NCBI GenBank assembly: GCA_036583965.1
Contig: JAZBQD010000015.1
Span: 72,084,330 to 72,148,329 of the forward strand
Direction of reading: 5' to 3'
DNA length: 64,000 bases
From: Prunella strophiata
Lineage: Eukaryota; Chordata; Aves; Passeriformes; Prunellidae
Part shown: positions 21,701 through 33,217 of the stretch, piece by piece
Layout of the letters: each line of letters begins with the position of its first letter
Numbering within the stretch: the first letter of the stretch is position 1
Program-made: the position numbers and the translations under genes
Notes under the pieces: generated by a model
What the model saw: only the letters and a program-made list of their open reading frames with translations
Databases searched by the model: none
Told to the model about the DNA's origin: nothing

Positions 21701-24291
21701 CCCCTGAAACCATGTATTGCAATTTCCATCAAATGGTATTACACCTGCTGAAGAGGGCAGAACTGATCAACTACAGCTTCTCCTGCTGTTGAGCTCAGCC
21801 AACAAGCTGTTTCTGAATCCTGCTCATGTTTTGGTAAACTGAGCCAAACTGATTTTGTTTGTAAACTGATTTTTTAAATTAGTTTTCAAACTATTTTTTT
21901 TTAAATACTATTTTTCAAAGTTATATTGTGCCTTACTGGTGCATGCTTCAAAACTTCAACTAAAATCAGTATGAGGTGAATGACAAAAATCATAATGAAA
22001 ATTAATTCTTTTATATATATTAAAAAATATTACATCATGCACAAAGATATTCTGAAACAATACGGACAGTGCTGCCAAACAGTAATGACTGGGCCTCCCA
22101 TTTCCAGAAAAACTTTCAATCTGTTCACAATGCTTGTATTTGATTTTTTTTTCCAAATTCCCTTTCAAATATACTGATTTGTAGATGGAAGAGTGTGTTT
22201 GATATTTTTTAATAAACCTACTCTGCCATTCAGAAAAATCAATCATAAAATGCCAAGTCCCAATGCTGACAGTCTCAAATCTACATCAGACTTCTCCCTC
22301 CAAATAACAAAATGGCTAATTATTCTTTTAAAGCATTCCATGAATATTAGCAATAAAAGTTTAAAGGAAGGAAAGACAGCAACCCACACAAGGAGGTTGT
22401 GTAAGGGCTTGGAAAATGCACCTATGTCCAAATAGGAATTTCACTGACTTTATGGACAGCTGTTTTACAAGAGCCAGTACTAATTAAAACTTATGTTCTG
22501 TCTCTTTCCTGTCTTAAAAATGTTAAAAGATTACATTAGGAGGCCCATGTGCAATAAAAGCCTAACCATAAGGCATTTTAGAGTTTGTCTAAACAGATAC
22601 CCAGAGTCTATCTGGAGGTCACAGCCAACCAGGCAGTTTCTTTATTTGCTCTATCCTGCAGCCATGCCACAGCCACCCCTATTTGTACAACTTCCTAACC
22701 CAAGGCAGTTATTAACAAGTGTCCAGGCACTGCCTTTATATTTATCCAAGCTTATTTTCATTTTAAGGCATTATAACACAGATGCCAAAGAACTAAAAAT
22801 AAGAATAGCACAACAGTTGAGATTATTGCTGCCAGACTTTCTGAGCTGAAGCCCTTGAAGACACTACAGAAGGAAGCAGTGTAATGAGATACTGGCAGTC
22901 AAATAATGTCATAGATTTTAAGTATGCAAAACTGATAGCAGGGCACTAACTAACAGTAGGATTTAATAATACCTGTAATTTTAAACAAAGCAGCAAATAA
23001 ATCACATTTTGTTTTGAAAAAAGACAATAAGAAATATGCAAAACCCACTTTAATCTTTATGCATATATAGACAAAATAAAGTCTTATTCAGATGGATGCA
23101 GGTGCTATTTGTACATGCATTCCTATTTAGGAGTAAATGAGTCCACTTATATCTAATGCTGCATTTACCACAGCCATATATGCAATTTCTAACCATTTCA
23201 ATAACTCAAAAAGAACTCGGAATTTCATTATAAAATAATTTCAGACACACAATTCCTAATGAAAAACAACAAATAGTTCAATATATAATATCAGACAAGA
23301 AAATTAGACCTCTAACTTGGAGAACTCTTCAAGAACATAGCAAGACCCATACATAACACATCAGTACAGAATGGCAGGAGAGAACACAGAGCAAACATTT
23401 GGGACAAGAAAGAAAGTGGTGCAGCAATGCTAGAATCACTGCTGTACTTGTTTACTCCCAATGCACCAATTATTCCTGGGGAAAAAAGCAAAGAGAAAGC
23501 AATGACAAAGAAAATGTTCTGTTGCACAAGCCACAGGAGATAGCCCTCAGAGCCAGGAGACCCAATGGAAGTAAGGCCATCCTGGAGCCTGCCAGAACAG
23601 ACACCCTCCCAAGTGCTCCAGACTTCCTCAACAGTCTGAGATCAACCAGGGAAACACTTTTAAGCACATAAACACTTAACCCCAATCTGATTTTAACATC
23701 ACCTGACTCTCAGAAACACTGGCTGCTTAGCACACTAACCAAACTGGTCACGTTGCTTCTGGATTTTACTCTCTAGAAAAGCACAGAAGTGCAAACTCAA
23801 GTCAGGGATGTCAAGATGTTTTCAGCTCAGATGCTGCCAGCTTACTAGCTTGGAGCCTGACCATCCAGGTAGTAACAGAAACGGCCTCAAGTTGCAATGC
23901 AAGGGACTGTCCCCTCCACTTGTGAGTGCTTGAAAATGATGGGCAGCTGCTTTGTTACTTGCCTACACATCATAGCAAAAACTTACACTCCAAAGTATAC
24001 AGAATTTTGCCATTATTTAAAACAGTAAGCATTTTGTCCTATAAAACACCTCCACTTCTTTCTTCATGTTAGCAGTGCAGGAACACGGATGACAAATGAA
24101 CCACGGCCAAATTTATTCCCTCTATTTTACCTCAAACATCACCAAGCACATTCAAGCACTGTTCACAAGGCTGAGATGCCTTGTGTCTTTCCAGATGGCA
24201 AGGCTATAAATATAATTTCATATAGTTGAAGTAGACTCCTGGTATTTCCAGAATATTAGTTCAGGTAAAATTTTCTGCAAAGACATAAATT

Positions 24292-24310
24292 CACGTGTGT
24301 AATGCACGTG
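24292..24310. promoter_or_regulatory. Two CACGTG E-boxes with a 7-bp spacer
   Basis: cacgtg occurs at 24292-24297 and 24305-24310, separated by tgtaatg. Pairs of E-boxes 6-7 bp apart are a known binding arrangement for CLOCK:BMAL1. CACGTG contains a CpG and is otherwise rare in this intron. Function is inference only. Confidence 0.4.
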
Positions 24311-25496
24311 CTCTGAAGAAATGCTATTGTGTCTGTGTGCAAGTCATCACCAACACATGAACAAACTGGCAACATTAAAAAAAAAAAAAAAATCTGTCAT
24401 GATAGCCTAAAGAAGAGAGCAAGTGTCAAGAAGCTGCTATCACAAGAGTTTATCCATAAAGAAATCCTGTAACTTTTAAGGAATGTTTTCAGGTAATCCA
24501 GCACATAGTGTATTGCCATAGTTCACAGTAAAAAGATTACCTTTGCCCATTCCATTTGAGTGTAACCCAGTCCTGAGATGCCTACAGGGACATTGCAAAG
24601 GTGCTTTGGGTCTCATTCAATATGTGATGGATCTATAAACCCTTCTGCTTTAATCTTGCCTTGAAAATGTCTATACATTTTTACTGTGCTGTTAAAATAA
24701 TAGCAGCCTTTTTTCTTTAGTTGGAAAGGACCAATATGTCAGCTAAATGTCCAAATGAAAAATATCTTTTACGACTTTACTTTTTGTTTCCCCCTTCCCC
24801 TTACCTGCCTCCCTGAAGCTGTGACCTACTGCTAGCTCCTCAGCACAGAACTACAGCTACCAAGCAAATGAAGTTCTGGCCTACTCCATCAACTGAATCA
24901 AGCAGCCTGTGTCTGATTTACAGCAAGTTTTCACTGTACATAATTTACAGTATAAGCCGGACAGTTCATATGATCATAGAAATAACTTATTTATGATGTG
25001 CTGCACAGGTTCATTATGATCATTTAACACTAATTTTAAAATATACTTTAAACTACCATTAAACACAGTGAAAATAAAAGATACTGTGAAAATAGCAATT
25101 TGTTAGGACTAATGTTGTGTGGAAGGCCACTCTTCAAAGACAGACAACTTATGCAAAGAGCACTGAGAGAGCATATAGATGCACATTCCAGGTAAAGTTT
25201 CTGTTTAAATACAGAGCTAATTTGGACATGGCTAATTTTGATATCATTCTTCATATAATTCAGCACTGTATGTGTATGCACACGGGCTTGAAAAACACTG
25301 CAGAAGCTTATTTAAGAGGAGGAATGGCACTTGAAAAACCCCACTTATAGGTATACTAAAAAATTAGTTAAATAACTTTTCTTTTGTGGTAAATACTTAT
25401 TAGAAACAAAGTACATAGGGTACCCAGAGCAATAACTACATTACAGTTGAAAAGTGAACAAAGTAATTATTTCATCTATGAAACAAAATTTAAGCA

Positions 25497-25615
25497 ATAG
25501 TCATAAAAACACAGACAAAAAAAATAGCCATAACAAAACAACAAACAAAAAACCTCCAAAGAAAAACAAAAAAACACATGCAAACCAACAAAACCCAAAT
25601 CACACCCAACCCATG
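25497..25615 (+). repeat. A/C-rich low-complexity tract
   Basis: About 120 bases composed mostly of A with C, in motifs such as aaacaaacaaa and caaaaaaacac. There are few T bases on the plus strand. It is simple sequence, and the ORF on the opposite strand (25490-25687) is rich in F/V/C because of it. Confidence 0.8.
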
Positions 25616-26642
25616 GATTGACAGCACATTACCAGAGCAGTAATGGGAGAATGGAGGTATAATATGACCTCCTTGAAAGTGGATCATACCTTAAAAGTAA
25701 GTCATATGACAAAAATGACTGAGAAATCTATACACTCCATTATGCTACTGCTGAAGGAAAATTCTCCATCTCTGTAACTACAATTTCAATACATTAAATA
25801 TTTTGGTACTGAATACACAGCCTCTGTTATTTGTGAAGAAAATCACAAATCATTGTTGGACCAGAGAATATATAGCCTTACAGTGAACTGAGGCAGAAAA
25901 AGAATTATGAAGAAGGAAATATGATTAATGCTGGGGTTACTCAATACTCATATGTAGTATTAATCTCATACAGGAACAATTATATTAAAATAAAATTGCT
26001 CTAAATTCTTTTCTATATGTTTGTTCAATTAATAGATTAGGGAACACAAGTTATTCATCAGATCCTAGCACCAGCAAATCATTTACTGGAAATGACTTTT
26101 TAGGCATCTGTTCTTGGTTAAAATTAAACCCAAAATACATCAGTGTCTGAAACTTTATGAATGTCAAGCACACAACCTTCCAGTGCAATGTCTACCCTTA
26201 TGACTTTTAGAGAGGAACAAATATGGTGAGGATGCTGTAAAATTATTTAGGAAAGCCCAAGGGCTTTTGCAGTTTATGTATTATTTTCTTTCCTCTTTTA
26301 ATTACAGCCTTCTGAGTGCACAATTTCAAATACAGTTTACACAGATAAAGCTGGTGACATTTCACCTCCTCCACAGGATATGCCAAGATGTGCTGTAGTT
26401 CTACTATGGCTGAAGTTACTTAAAGCAGTTATGTAGCAGTTTCAGCAAGAGCACAACAAAACATACTGATTCTATCAGCTCAGGCAAGTCTTCCATAACT
26501 GCAAGGGCAACATAAGGCAACCCAACACAAATCCACCTCCTGGTAAGTAAGCCAAGTTCCACTAGTTTCAGCAGATCCTGATACCTCATTTTAAACCATC
26601 TGAGAACTTCTGCCTCTGACTGAATATCATCAAGTTCATTAG

Positions 26643-26667
26643 AAAAAAAAAAAAAAAAAAAAAAAAA
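26643..26667 (+). repeat. A25 homopolymer
   Basis: An uninterrupted run of 25 A. It could be the A-tail of a plus-strand retrocopy, but I recognise no gene in the bases before it and see no clear target-site duplication. Confidence 0.9.
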
Positions 26668-27885
26668 GAATGTACTAGAGACAGATCACTAAAAATATTT
26701 CCTCTGATTCAGCAGCCACGAACTTCCCTCCCTGAAGGCTCTGAATTTCACATGAGAACTGAGGAGCATCTCTCTCCCCAGCTAATGGCAGGGACTGGGC
26801 TGACAGGAGCTTTTTTGAAGGACTTTACCCACGTGACTGAGTATCAATTAGGTGGGAATTATTTAAAAAGAGTCATAGCTCAGCAGTATAGAGCTGTGAA
26901 TACATAATGGCTTTGAATGCCATAGAAAGACAATGAAAAACAACAGAGCCACTGTGCAGACTGAGGTGGAGAAAAGGAGCACAGACCAAGGACAAAGATG
27001 AGAACCCACTCCTCACAGAAAGCTGTCATGGAGCCATTTGCACGCTTGACTCTCAGTTTGAAATTTGACTATTCAATTTTTATCACATAAAAAGCCAATT
27101 GAGAGGGTCAACTGGGGAGCCAAAAGAAATCTAACCTGAAATCAGGGCAGGGCAGACAGGTAGAACTGTAACCTTTACAAATAATAAAATTGCAAAACTG
27201 TTTATTGGGATTTGAAGGGTTTTGTTTGTTTGCTTAAAATCTCTGCTATCCTTCTATTTTAATTCTTTGTTCTTTATCTATTGTCAATTAACCATCTCTT
27301 GCATTAGAATAATGTTTTAGGTTTTCTAAGTTAGTTTCCAGCAACAGGCTGACTTTTCTATTGCTTAAAGGCCATCTTGTGACAACTAAGGGTTTCAAGA
27401 CTTTAAAAGATAAAAGCATGATTAGAAGGTTCATGTTAGACGGGGCTCAGCAATAAAATACTGATCCTTCTGACGATGGCCATTAACTGCAAAAAAACTA
27501 CAAGTGCGTAATATTTCCTCTTCACTTTTATATTGTTTTCTACATTTTAGTCAACAATACCCCTCTGACATTATTGATGATGCAGTCATTCTAATCCTCT
27601 GTGCAAGAGATTTGTATCAGGCATATTCCTTTTGCACACCCATGAACTCAGTTAAGAGAAGTAGTTGAAAGAGTTGGAAACACAGAAAAGCTAACTTATT
27701 AGACTTCAGATTTACTACAAATTCCAACTGTGCAGTGGGTTCACAAAACAGAAATGAGCAACTGCACAGCCAAGGCTGTAGAAGAAATGCTGTTGCTCAT
27801 TTATAGTCTGCTGGGCCATCCAGTAGGCTGGACAAGCAGTCTGCCCTTTTCCCACCATGGCAACCAACATCATCTTCGAGCCACA

Positions 27886-27921
27886 GTGCATGCAAACATC
27901 ACAGTGTTTGTTTGCATGCAC
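27886..27921. repeat. Perfect 13-bp inverted repeat carrying octamer-like sites
   Basis: Arms gtgcatgcaaaca (27886-27898) and tgtttgcatgcac (27909-27921) are exact reverse complements around a 10-nt loop. Each arm holds ATGCAAAC, one base from the POU/OCT octamer ATGCAAAT, in opposite orientation. Confidence 0.9.
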
Positions 27922-30900
27922 AGTGGGAATGGGAACCTGTGCAAGGTGAAATGGCCCTGAGCATATGCCAGAATGAGAGCCTATACATACTAGAAAGCAA
28001 AGGCATCTTCTGCCCTCAGTTTCCAAATTACTGCTTGGTACCACTCCACATGAAGATATCCTTGCACAACACTTGTACAAAGCTAAGAGAATGATAATAA
28101 TCAGTATTAATTAATTTATTTATTACACAATCAAAATATCTTAAGCACACAGTGTTCACCTGCTCAGGGTAATATTACTTAAAAGAACTCAAGTTTTCTT
28201 TTTAAAAAAATCAGTATTCATCACTACCAGGAAAACTGATGCCAGAACTAGGAAAAAAAGCCCAAAAATGTGATGACATCTGAGTGCTTGATCACCAAAC
28301 AATTTAATGTAATTGCTCAACAGTTTGAAAATATTATATTTCTCTGCCTATAGTTTTAGAAGAAAATGTCAATAAATGCTTATTTCAGTCTCAATAGATT
28401 TTTACAGGATTCTTTGGCACAGAAGAGAGATGAGTCCCAAGTTTTACCTTCTCTGACAGCTGCTAAAGCTACAAAATTTATTTGGCTTCAACATGTTTCA
28501 TTCCACTGAGAATAAAACTTTTAGAACTGGTCTTAACAGGAATTACATACAATGGTGATAATTCCTTGGCAACATCCTAAATGTATAAGTGTTTTTCTTA
28601 TTGATTCCCAAGTTCTGATTTGCTCCACTGTACTGTGATAAAAGGAAGGACTTTCGCCGAATAAGATGGCTGTGCACGCTGTCATTAGAAAATGTTAGAC
28701 ACAGGGTGTATTAAGTAGAGCCTTACTTCAACAGACTGAAATGAGAGTTGTGTTTCCACCTACTTTTTCTTCCAGACCTGTAAAACTGCATATTTTTGTA
28801 GCACTCAACACTGACAGAGATGTTTTTCATGTGTTCACAGCTGGGAGGACAAAGTTTCTGCTTTAATTTTCAGGTTAGCTTTTTCAAAAGCCAATTACTG
28901 GAATGAGCATTCTGATAATGCCATACTGAAGGCCTTGATCTCTGGCAGAAATTATTCATAATAGCATGAACCCCACGCTAAGGGTCTTCTGATAGGATCT
29001 CTCTGGAGCTTAAAATTAAATAGTTAAATTTGACATTAAAATTTCTATAACATCATTATCTACTAAAAGAAAGCAATAAAGAAAGAAAGCTTCACCACAA
29101 ACAATGATCTCTCTCATATACAGATTTAAATGTCGGGATAGTAGCTTCCAACAAATGCATTATATACTCTGCCATCTGAATGACCTGCTCAGAATCAGCA
29201 TTTTAAATCTAGTCCATGCTGATAGATCAAGGCTTTCCATTTTCTGTTACCTCTGCGTCTCATTGTAAGTCAAAACAAGTCCCTAATTATTTAAAATAGA
29301 GATATATGTACAGCTTGTACATGCATACACACAAATGCAGCACATCAGTATCATGGACCCAGGCCTGGAAGGCTGCTTAAAACATTCAGGGAGAGTTTAT
29401 CATGGTACAAAGAAGTGTGTCAAGAACATCTAAGTTAGTAGGTTATTAGGATGAACTTTCGCCAATGGCAGACAGCTGGTTTATCACATGTCTCAGTCAC
29501 TTCAGCAACTAAAACACTAACCATGGGGTTTTTTCAGAAAAAAAAAGCAAAGAAAAATTAAATTATACCTTCTGCTTACAATTATCTTAATGAAGAAATG
29601 CTTAAGCTACCAAACACTAATAGTTAGTGTACAAACAGCTCTTACCTGTATAATAAAATCACCAAAGTAATTCCTGACTTTGCCTTGGACTTCCAAAAAC
29701 CAAGATGCACACATATGGTTGAATTAGCTCAGTTACTCAGAAATCAGTGGAGTAATACTAAAGATAGATTTGGCCCATTATCTACCTGCACAGCACAAAT
29801 GAATAATGCAAATGTGTATGCAAAGGACCATGAAGTATCTCAGCTTAGCAGTGCATTTAAAATGTATCACTAACTTTCAGCTTCTTGAAATATTTATCAA
29901 CCGCAGGAGGTTCCACTGAGAGCACACTGTATTAGGAACTTCACTGAATTTTTATTTCTACACCTGACTCAGAGGACTTTAGAAAAGGAGACTGGAATTA
30001 ACTGCTGTAACAACTTCAGGTACTGCTCTGACACCACAGGTTTCACAAGCACTTCATGAGTGTTTCTAAGTCACTTTAATGTTCTTCCCATCGTTGAGAC
30101 CAATCTGGGGCCTTTATGCAGCACATCTTAGGAGGGAGAGGAAGAAGGTACCCAGTTTCTGCACATGACTTCAGAAGCCACTAATTAAACTGTCTGCAAT
30201 TAGAAAGCTACTGAAAGAATCCATGGTAAATGAGTCTTTAAGACACTACAATCAACTGAAAAATACCACAGAACAAGTAAACTGTCTTACTAAAATCACT
30301 CTAGTGGTACAAACTAGTTAAAATTACTATTTGGATCAACTGGGGAAAAGATTGGATCAATTGCACACAGCACTTAAACTACTGAGCACTAGTCAAATGT
30401 TAAATTTTACTAAACTTTTTTTGGAATAAAATTTGGTCTTGAAACAATTACAGAAGTTCTATTGGTCTAGTAAAGATGGGTACATATGAAGAAAGATGAA
30501 TACTCTCGATTACCAGAAGAAAAACAAAAGGAAAAACAAACAAACCAAACTCACACCACAAAACACCCCAGCACTTAGCTTAACATTGAGTAGTTATATC
30601 ATTTTGATCAAGAAAACCTTTCGTTTCCCTGCTTTAACTGATAAAAACTAACGATATGAGAAAAAAATTCCCCCAAAATCATGTATTTCAGTCCTTATGG
30701 ACTTTGGGAGGACACATGTTTACTCCTTTAATTGCACAAATGCAGTCACCTAGCAAACAGTATTGCTCCACATTGAGACATTCCTGCAGTGATTTGATTC
30801 AGGAAAAATACATAAAAACAACACGCTCTAAAAATTCTCTTTTTTGAAACTGTTGGTAGAAAGTACTGGACATAAGGAAGGGTGGATTGTTTTTACATTT

Positions 30901-31719
30901 TATGTATTTCATTTATTCAGCCAAAAGATAAAACTATTGAACTGTTACTTTAACAAGTATACAGATCCGTGTAAAAGAAGGCTGTCGGGACTTTTTCCAC
31001 ACAACTGACTTCCACATGAAATTCATTTATTTAATCCCTTGAACAGTCAGTCACATTTCCCTGGGACTTGGGCAGCACCAGATGAAACTAACAAGTCATA
31101 ACCATGCATTATTTTTTACTATCTGTCATGAATTTCAAATTAGGTGATGCATCTAAAGAAAAAAATTACCTGAAAAGCGCCCAGTGAAGTCTGAAAGGCT
31201 AAATATAATCATAAAAAATGCAAATCCCTTTCTCACCTACATAAGACTATCATTTGAAAAGAGAGATATCACTATAGTTGAGTATACGGTATTTTACTGA
31301 GAACATTTTCTAGGGTGTAAGTAAAAAGCAACAGGTCTGCGAACTCAAAAGCATGCATCTACAGAAATACATTTTTGCACAAGGAAGATCGGCTGGTTGA
31401 ATTATTAGAACTCAGTGGAATTACTTAAACTTTTGCTTTAGACGGGTCGCCCCAAGAAATAACCGCGGTCAAATCAAATGCTGCTGAATAAGAACACGAG
31501 GCATTTGGGGCAAATAAGATACTGAAGAGTAACATTTACTTTCTTGCCTTTCCTGTGAACTTAAAAATGTAGCTAATTATGCTACTTATGGTAAGAGACT
31601 TACAGCATTTTGAAAACCATCCGAAAGACATTCAAAAGTGACGCTTAAGACAAGTCATAAACCTTTCCACGAACTCTCCCATTCCATCTCACACAAGCGA
31701 TCCACCTTTCAGGCTTTAC

Positions 31720-31785
31720 CTTTTGTCGCCCACTTTTAAATCAATCTCCCGAACCAGCTCGCTGCGCCCTGGGAAGCCTCCTCAC
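31720..31785 (-). other. Two candidate splice donors at the island edge
   Basis: On the minus strand, exon-like sequence ending gcg at 31786 meets gtgagg (31785-31780), and sequence ending aaaag at 31720 meets gtaaag (31719-31714). Both fit the vertebrate donor consensus and point towards CTNND2. Either could end an alternative first exon beginning in the island. Transcript data would be needed to prove use. Confidence 0.4.
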
Positions 31786-31929
31786 CGCCGAGCCGACTTT
31801 CCCTCCTCTCCGCAGCGGCGGCTCAAGCACCTCTGCTCTTCCTTTTTAACCCCCGCTCTCTTTGAACACTTACAAAAAGAAACTTGGGGACAGCGGCGGT
31901 TCCCGGCGGCGGGCAGGGCGCGGGCCCCA

Positions 31930-31938
<9 letters not shown>

Positions 31939-31971
<33 letters not shown>
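31939..31971 (+). repeat. Uninterrupted (CAG)11 trinucleotide repeat
   Basis: Eleven perfect CAG units, preceded by cagcgg and followed by cccgcc. On the minus strand it is (CTG)11. Depending on frame it would encode runs of Gln, Ser or Ala (plus) or Leu, Cys or Ala (minus), which produces the homopolymer stretches in every translated frame here. A shorter cagcagcagcag run recurs at about 32016-32028. Confidence 0.95.
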
Positions 31972-31973
<2 letters not shown>

Positions 31974-32028
31974 CGCCTCGCCGTGCGCTGGGCCGGGCGG
32001 GGGCCGGGCCGCGGGCAGCAGCAGCAGC

Positions 32029-32129
32029 GGGGGCAGGGGCAGGGGCAGCTGCCGGGCCCGGACCCAGGGGCAGGGGCAGCTGCCGGGCCCGGGGCAGCAG
32101 CAGGGGGCAAGGGCAGCTGCCGGGCCCGG
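32029..32129 (+). repeat. GC-rich tandem repeat with G-quadruplex-like runs
   Basis: Three near-identical 20-bp cores, ggggcagctgccgggcccgg, occur at 32042-32061, 32073-32092 and 32110-32129, at spacings of 31 and 37 bp. Each contains a CAGCTG E-box and a GGGCCC palindrome. The lead-in 32029-32046 is G5-CA-G4-CA-G4, a G-quadruplex-prone run whose fourth G-tract follows an 8-nt loop. Confidence 0.85.
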
Positions 32130-32353
32130 GGGCAGCGCGGGCGGGCCGGGGGAGGCGCTCGGCGGGCACAAAGGGCTCCATGGCAACGGCGGGACGAGCC
32201 CCCCGCGCCCCCGCCAGCGCCGGGCCCGCCCACGCCGCCCCCCGCCGCAGCGATCGCGACAGCGGCTCGGGGAGGCAGCCCTCGGCGACACGGAGCGCAG
32301 GCTGCAGCCCCTGGCCCTGCCGCTGGCCCAGACACACGTCTTCAGCAATTTTC

Positions 32354-32368
32354 TTTTTTTTTTTTTTT
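32354..32368 (+). repeat. T15 homopolymer at the island edge
   Basis: A run of 15 T just outside the CpG island, before the CR1 that starts near 32410. On the minus strand it is an A-run upstream of the island. Confidence 0.9.
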
Positions 32369-32409
32369 ACACCAGAGTGCAGATCAATCTTCACACACAG
32401 GTATAGTTG

Positions 32410-33217
32410 TAATTGAGGGAAGTCGATAAGCTACTAGTGAGCAAATTGGGCAATCACCAACACTGCGAAGTTGAACAAGGGAAAGTGCCGGATTTTGCAG
32501 CTGGGACAGGGCAATCCTGGCTCTATGGGCAGACTGGGGAACCAGAGGCTGGAAATCAGCGCCAGGGAAAGGGACCTGGGGATCCTGGTCGATGGCAACT
32601 TGAATCTGGGTCAGCAGTGCCCTGGCAGCCAGGAGAGCCAGCCTTGTCCTGGGGGACATCAGGCACAGCATCACCAGCCGGGCAAGGGAGGGATCGTCCT
32701 GCTCTGCTCTGCACTGGGGCAGCCTCACCTCGAGTGCTGGGAGCAGGTTTAGGCACTACAATTAAAAAAAGACTTTAAGCTTTTAGAGACCATTCAAAGG
32801 AGAGCCACGGGAATGGTGAAAGGCCTTGAGGGGAAGCTGCATGAGGTCACTCGGTCTGTTCAGCCTGGAGGAGACTGAGGGAGACCTCACTGCAGTCACG
32901 ATTTCCTTGTGAAGGGAAGCGGAGAGACCGACACTGATATGTTCTGTGGCAACCAGTGACAGGACCCAAAGGAATGACTTGAAGCTGTGTTAGAGGTTTA
33001 GGTTGGATATTAGAATAAGGTTTTGCACCCAGAGGATTCTTGGGCACTGGAAGGCTCCTCACGGGAGTGTTCACAGCACCAAGCCTGACAGAGTTCAAGA
33101 AGTGTTCAGACAATGCTCTCAGGCACAGGGTGTGATGTCTTGGGGCTGTCCTGTGCAGGGCCAGGGGTTGATGTTCATTGTAGGTCCTATTCAACTCAGA
33201 TATTCTATGATTCTATG
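32410..33217 (+). mobile_element. CR1 LINE, plus strand, with intact octamer tail
   Basis: The plus strand encodes pieces of CR1 ORF2: a 'NKGKCRILQLGQGNPGSMGR' segment at 32471 onward, then ARERDLGILVDGNLN. Later come 'LECWEQ' and the 'ERIQRRATGMVKGLEGKLHE' equivalent around 32790-32850. It ends in two perfect attctatg octamers (33202-33209 and 33210-33217), the diagnostic CR1 3' end. It is 5'-truncated and carries frameshifts. It lies about 70 bp beyond the CpG island, with its 5' end towards the island. Confidence 0.92.

Larger units (their letters stand above)
18700..31739. other. Intronic DNA, 13 kb without recognised genes or transposons
   Basis: AT-rich intron. Features inside it are listed separately: a tandem CACGTG pair (24292-24310), an A25 tract (26643-26667), a purine/pyrimidine-simple block at 25497-25615 and an inverted repeat with octamer-like arms (27886-27921). 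A 14-bp palindrome, caagcttaagcttg, lies at 20414-20427. ORFs up to 121 codons (minus strand 27715-28080) show no domain. From about 31430 the density of CG dinucleotides begins to rise towards the island. Confidence 0.6.
31870..32181 (-). other. Small ORF in the CpG island with strong Kozak start
   Basis: On the minus strand an ATG at 32181-32179 lies in the context gccATGG, with G at both -3 and +4, and opens 103 codons starting MEPFVPAERLPRP. It is Pro/Ala/Arg-rich, holds an 11-leucine run encoded by the CTG repeat, and ends FFL-stop at 31870. It stops before either donor, so in a spliced transcript it would be an upstream ORF. The composition is what GC-rich DNA gives by chance, and the same interval is open in other frames too, so I do not call it a gene. 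Confidence 0.2.
31740..32340 (-). promoter_or_regulatory. CpG island, candidate internal promoter
   Basis: A sharp block of high G+C with dense CG dinucleotides in an otherwise CpG-depleted intron. It has Sp1-type GC boxes (for example cccgccc near 32227 and gggcgggg near 31996), G-run clusters and a gcgatcgc palindrome at 32250-32257. Two splice donors on the minus strand follow the island: gcg|gtgagg at 31786/31785 and aaaag|gtaaag at 31720/31719. A transcript from this strand could splice to the CTNND2 exon 28 kb downstream. A plus-strand noncoding RNA is also possible, since an acceptor-like cctcctctccgcag ends at 31815. CpG islands usually mark promoters; the target gene is inference. 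Confidence 0.7.

Noticed and set aside
26270..26667. Processed pseudogene ending in the A25 tract
   Set aside because: No recognisable coding remnant before the A-run and no target-site duplication.
27715..28080. Minus-strand ORF of 121 codons, Cys/His-rich
   Set aside because: No ordered zinc-finger spacing, no splice or Kozak support, and it spans the inverted repeat.
31723..32429. Seven overlapping ORFs of 170-227 codons on both strands
   Set aside because: GC-rich CpG-island DNA has few stop codons; all frames are open at once and give low-complexity Ala/Gly/Pro/Arg or triplet-repeat homopolymers. No domain is seen.
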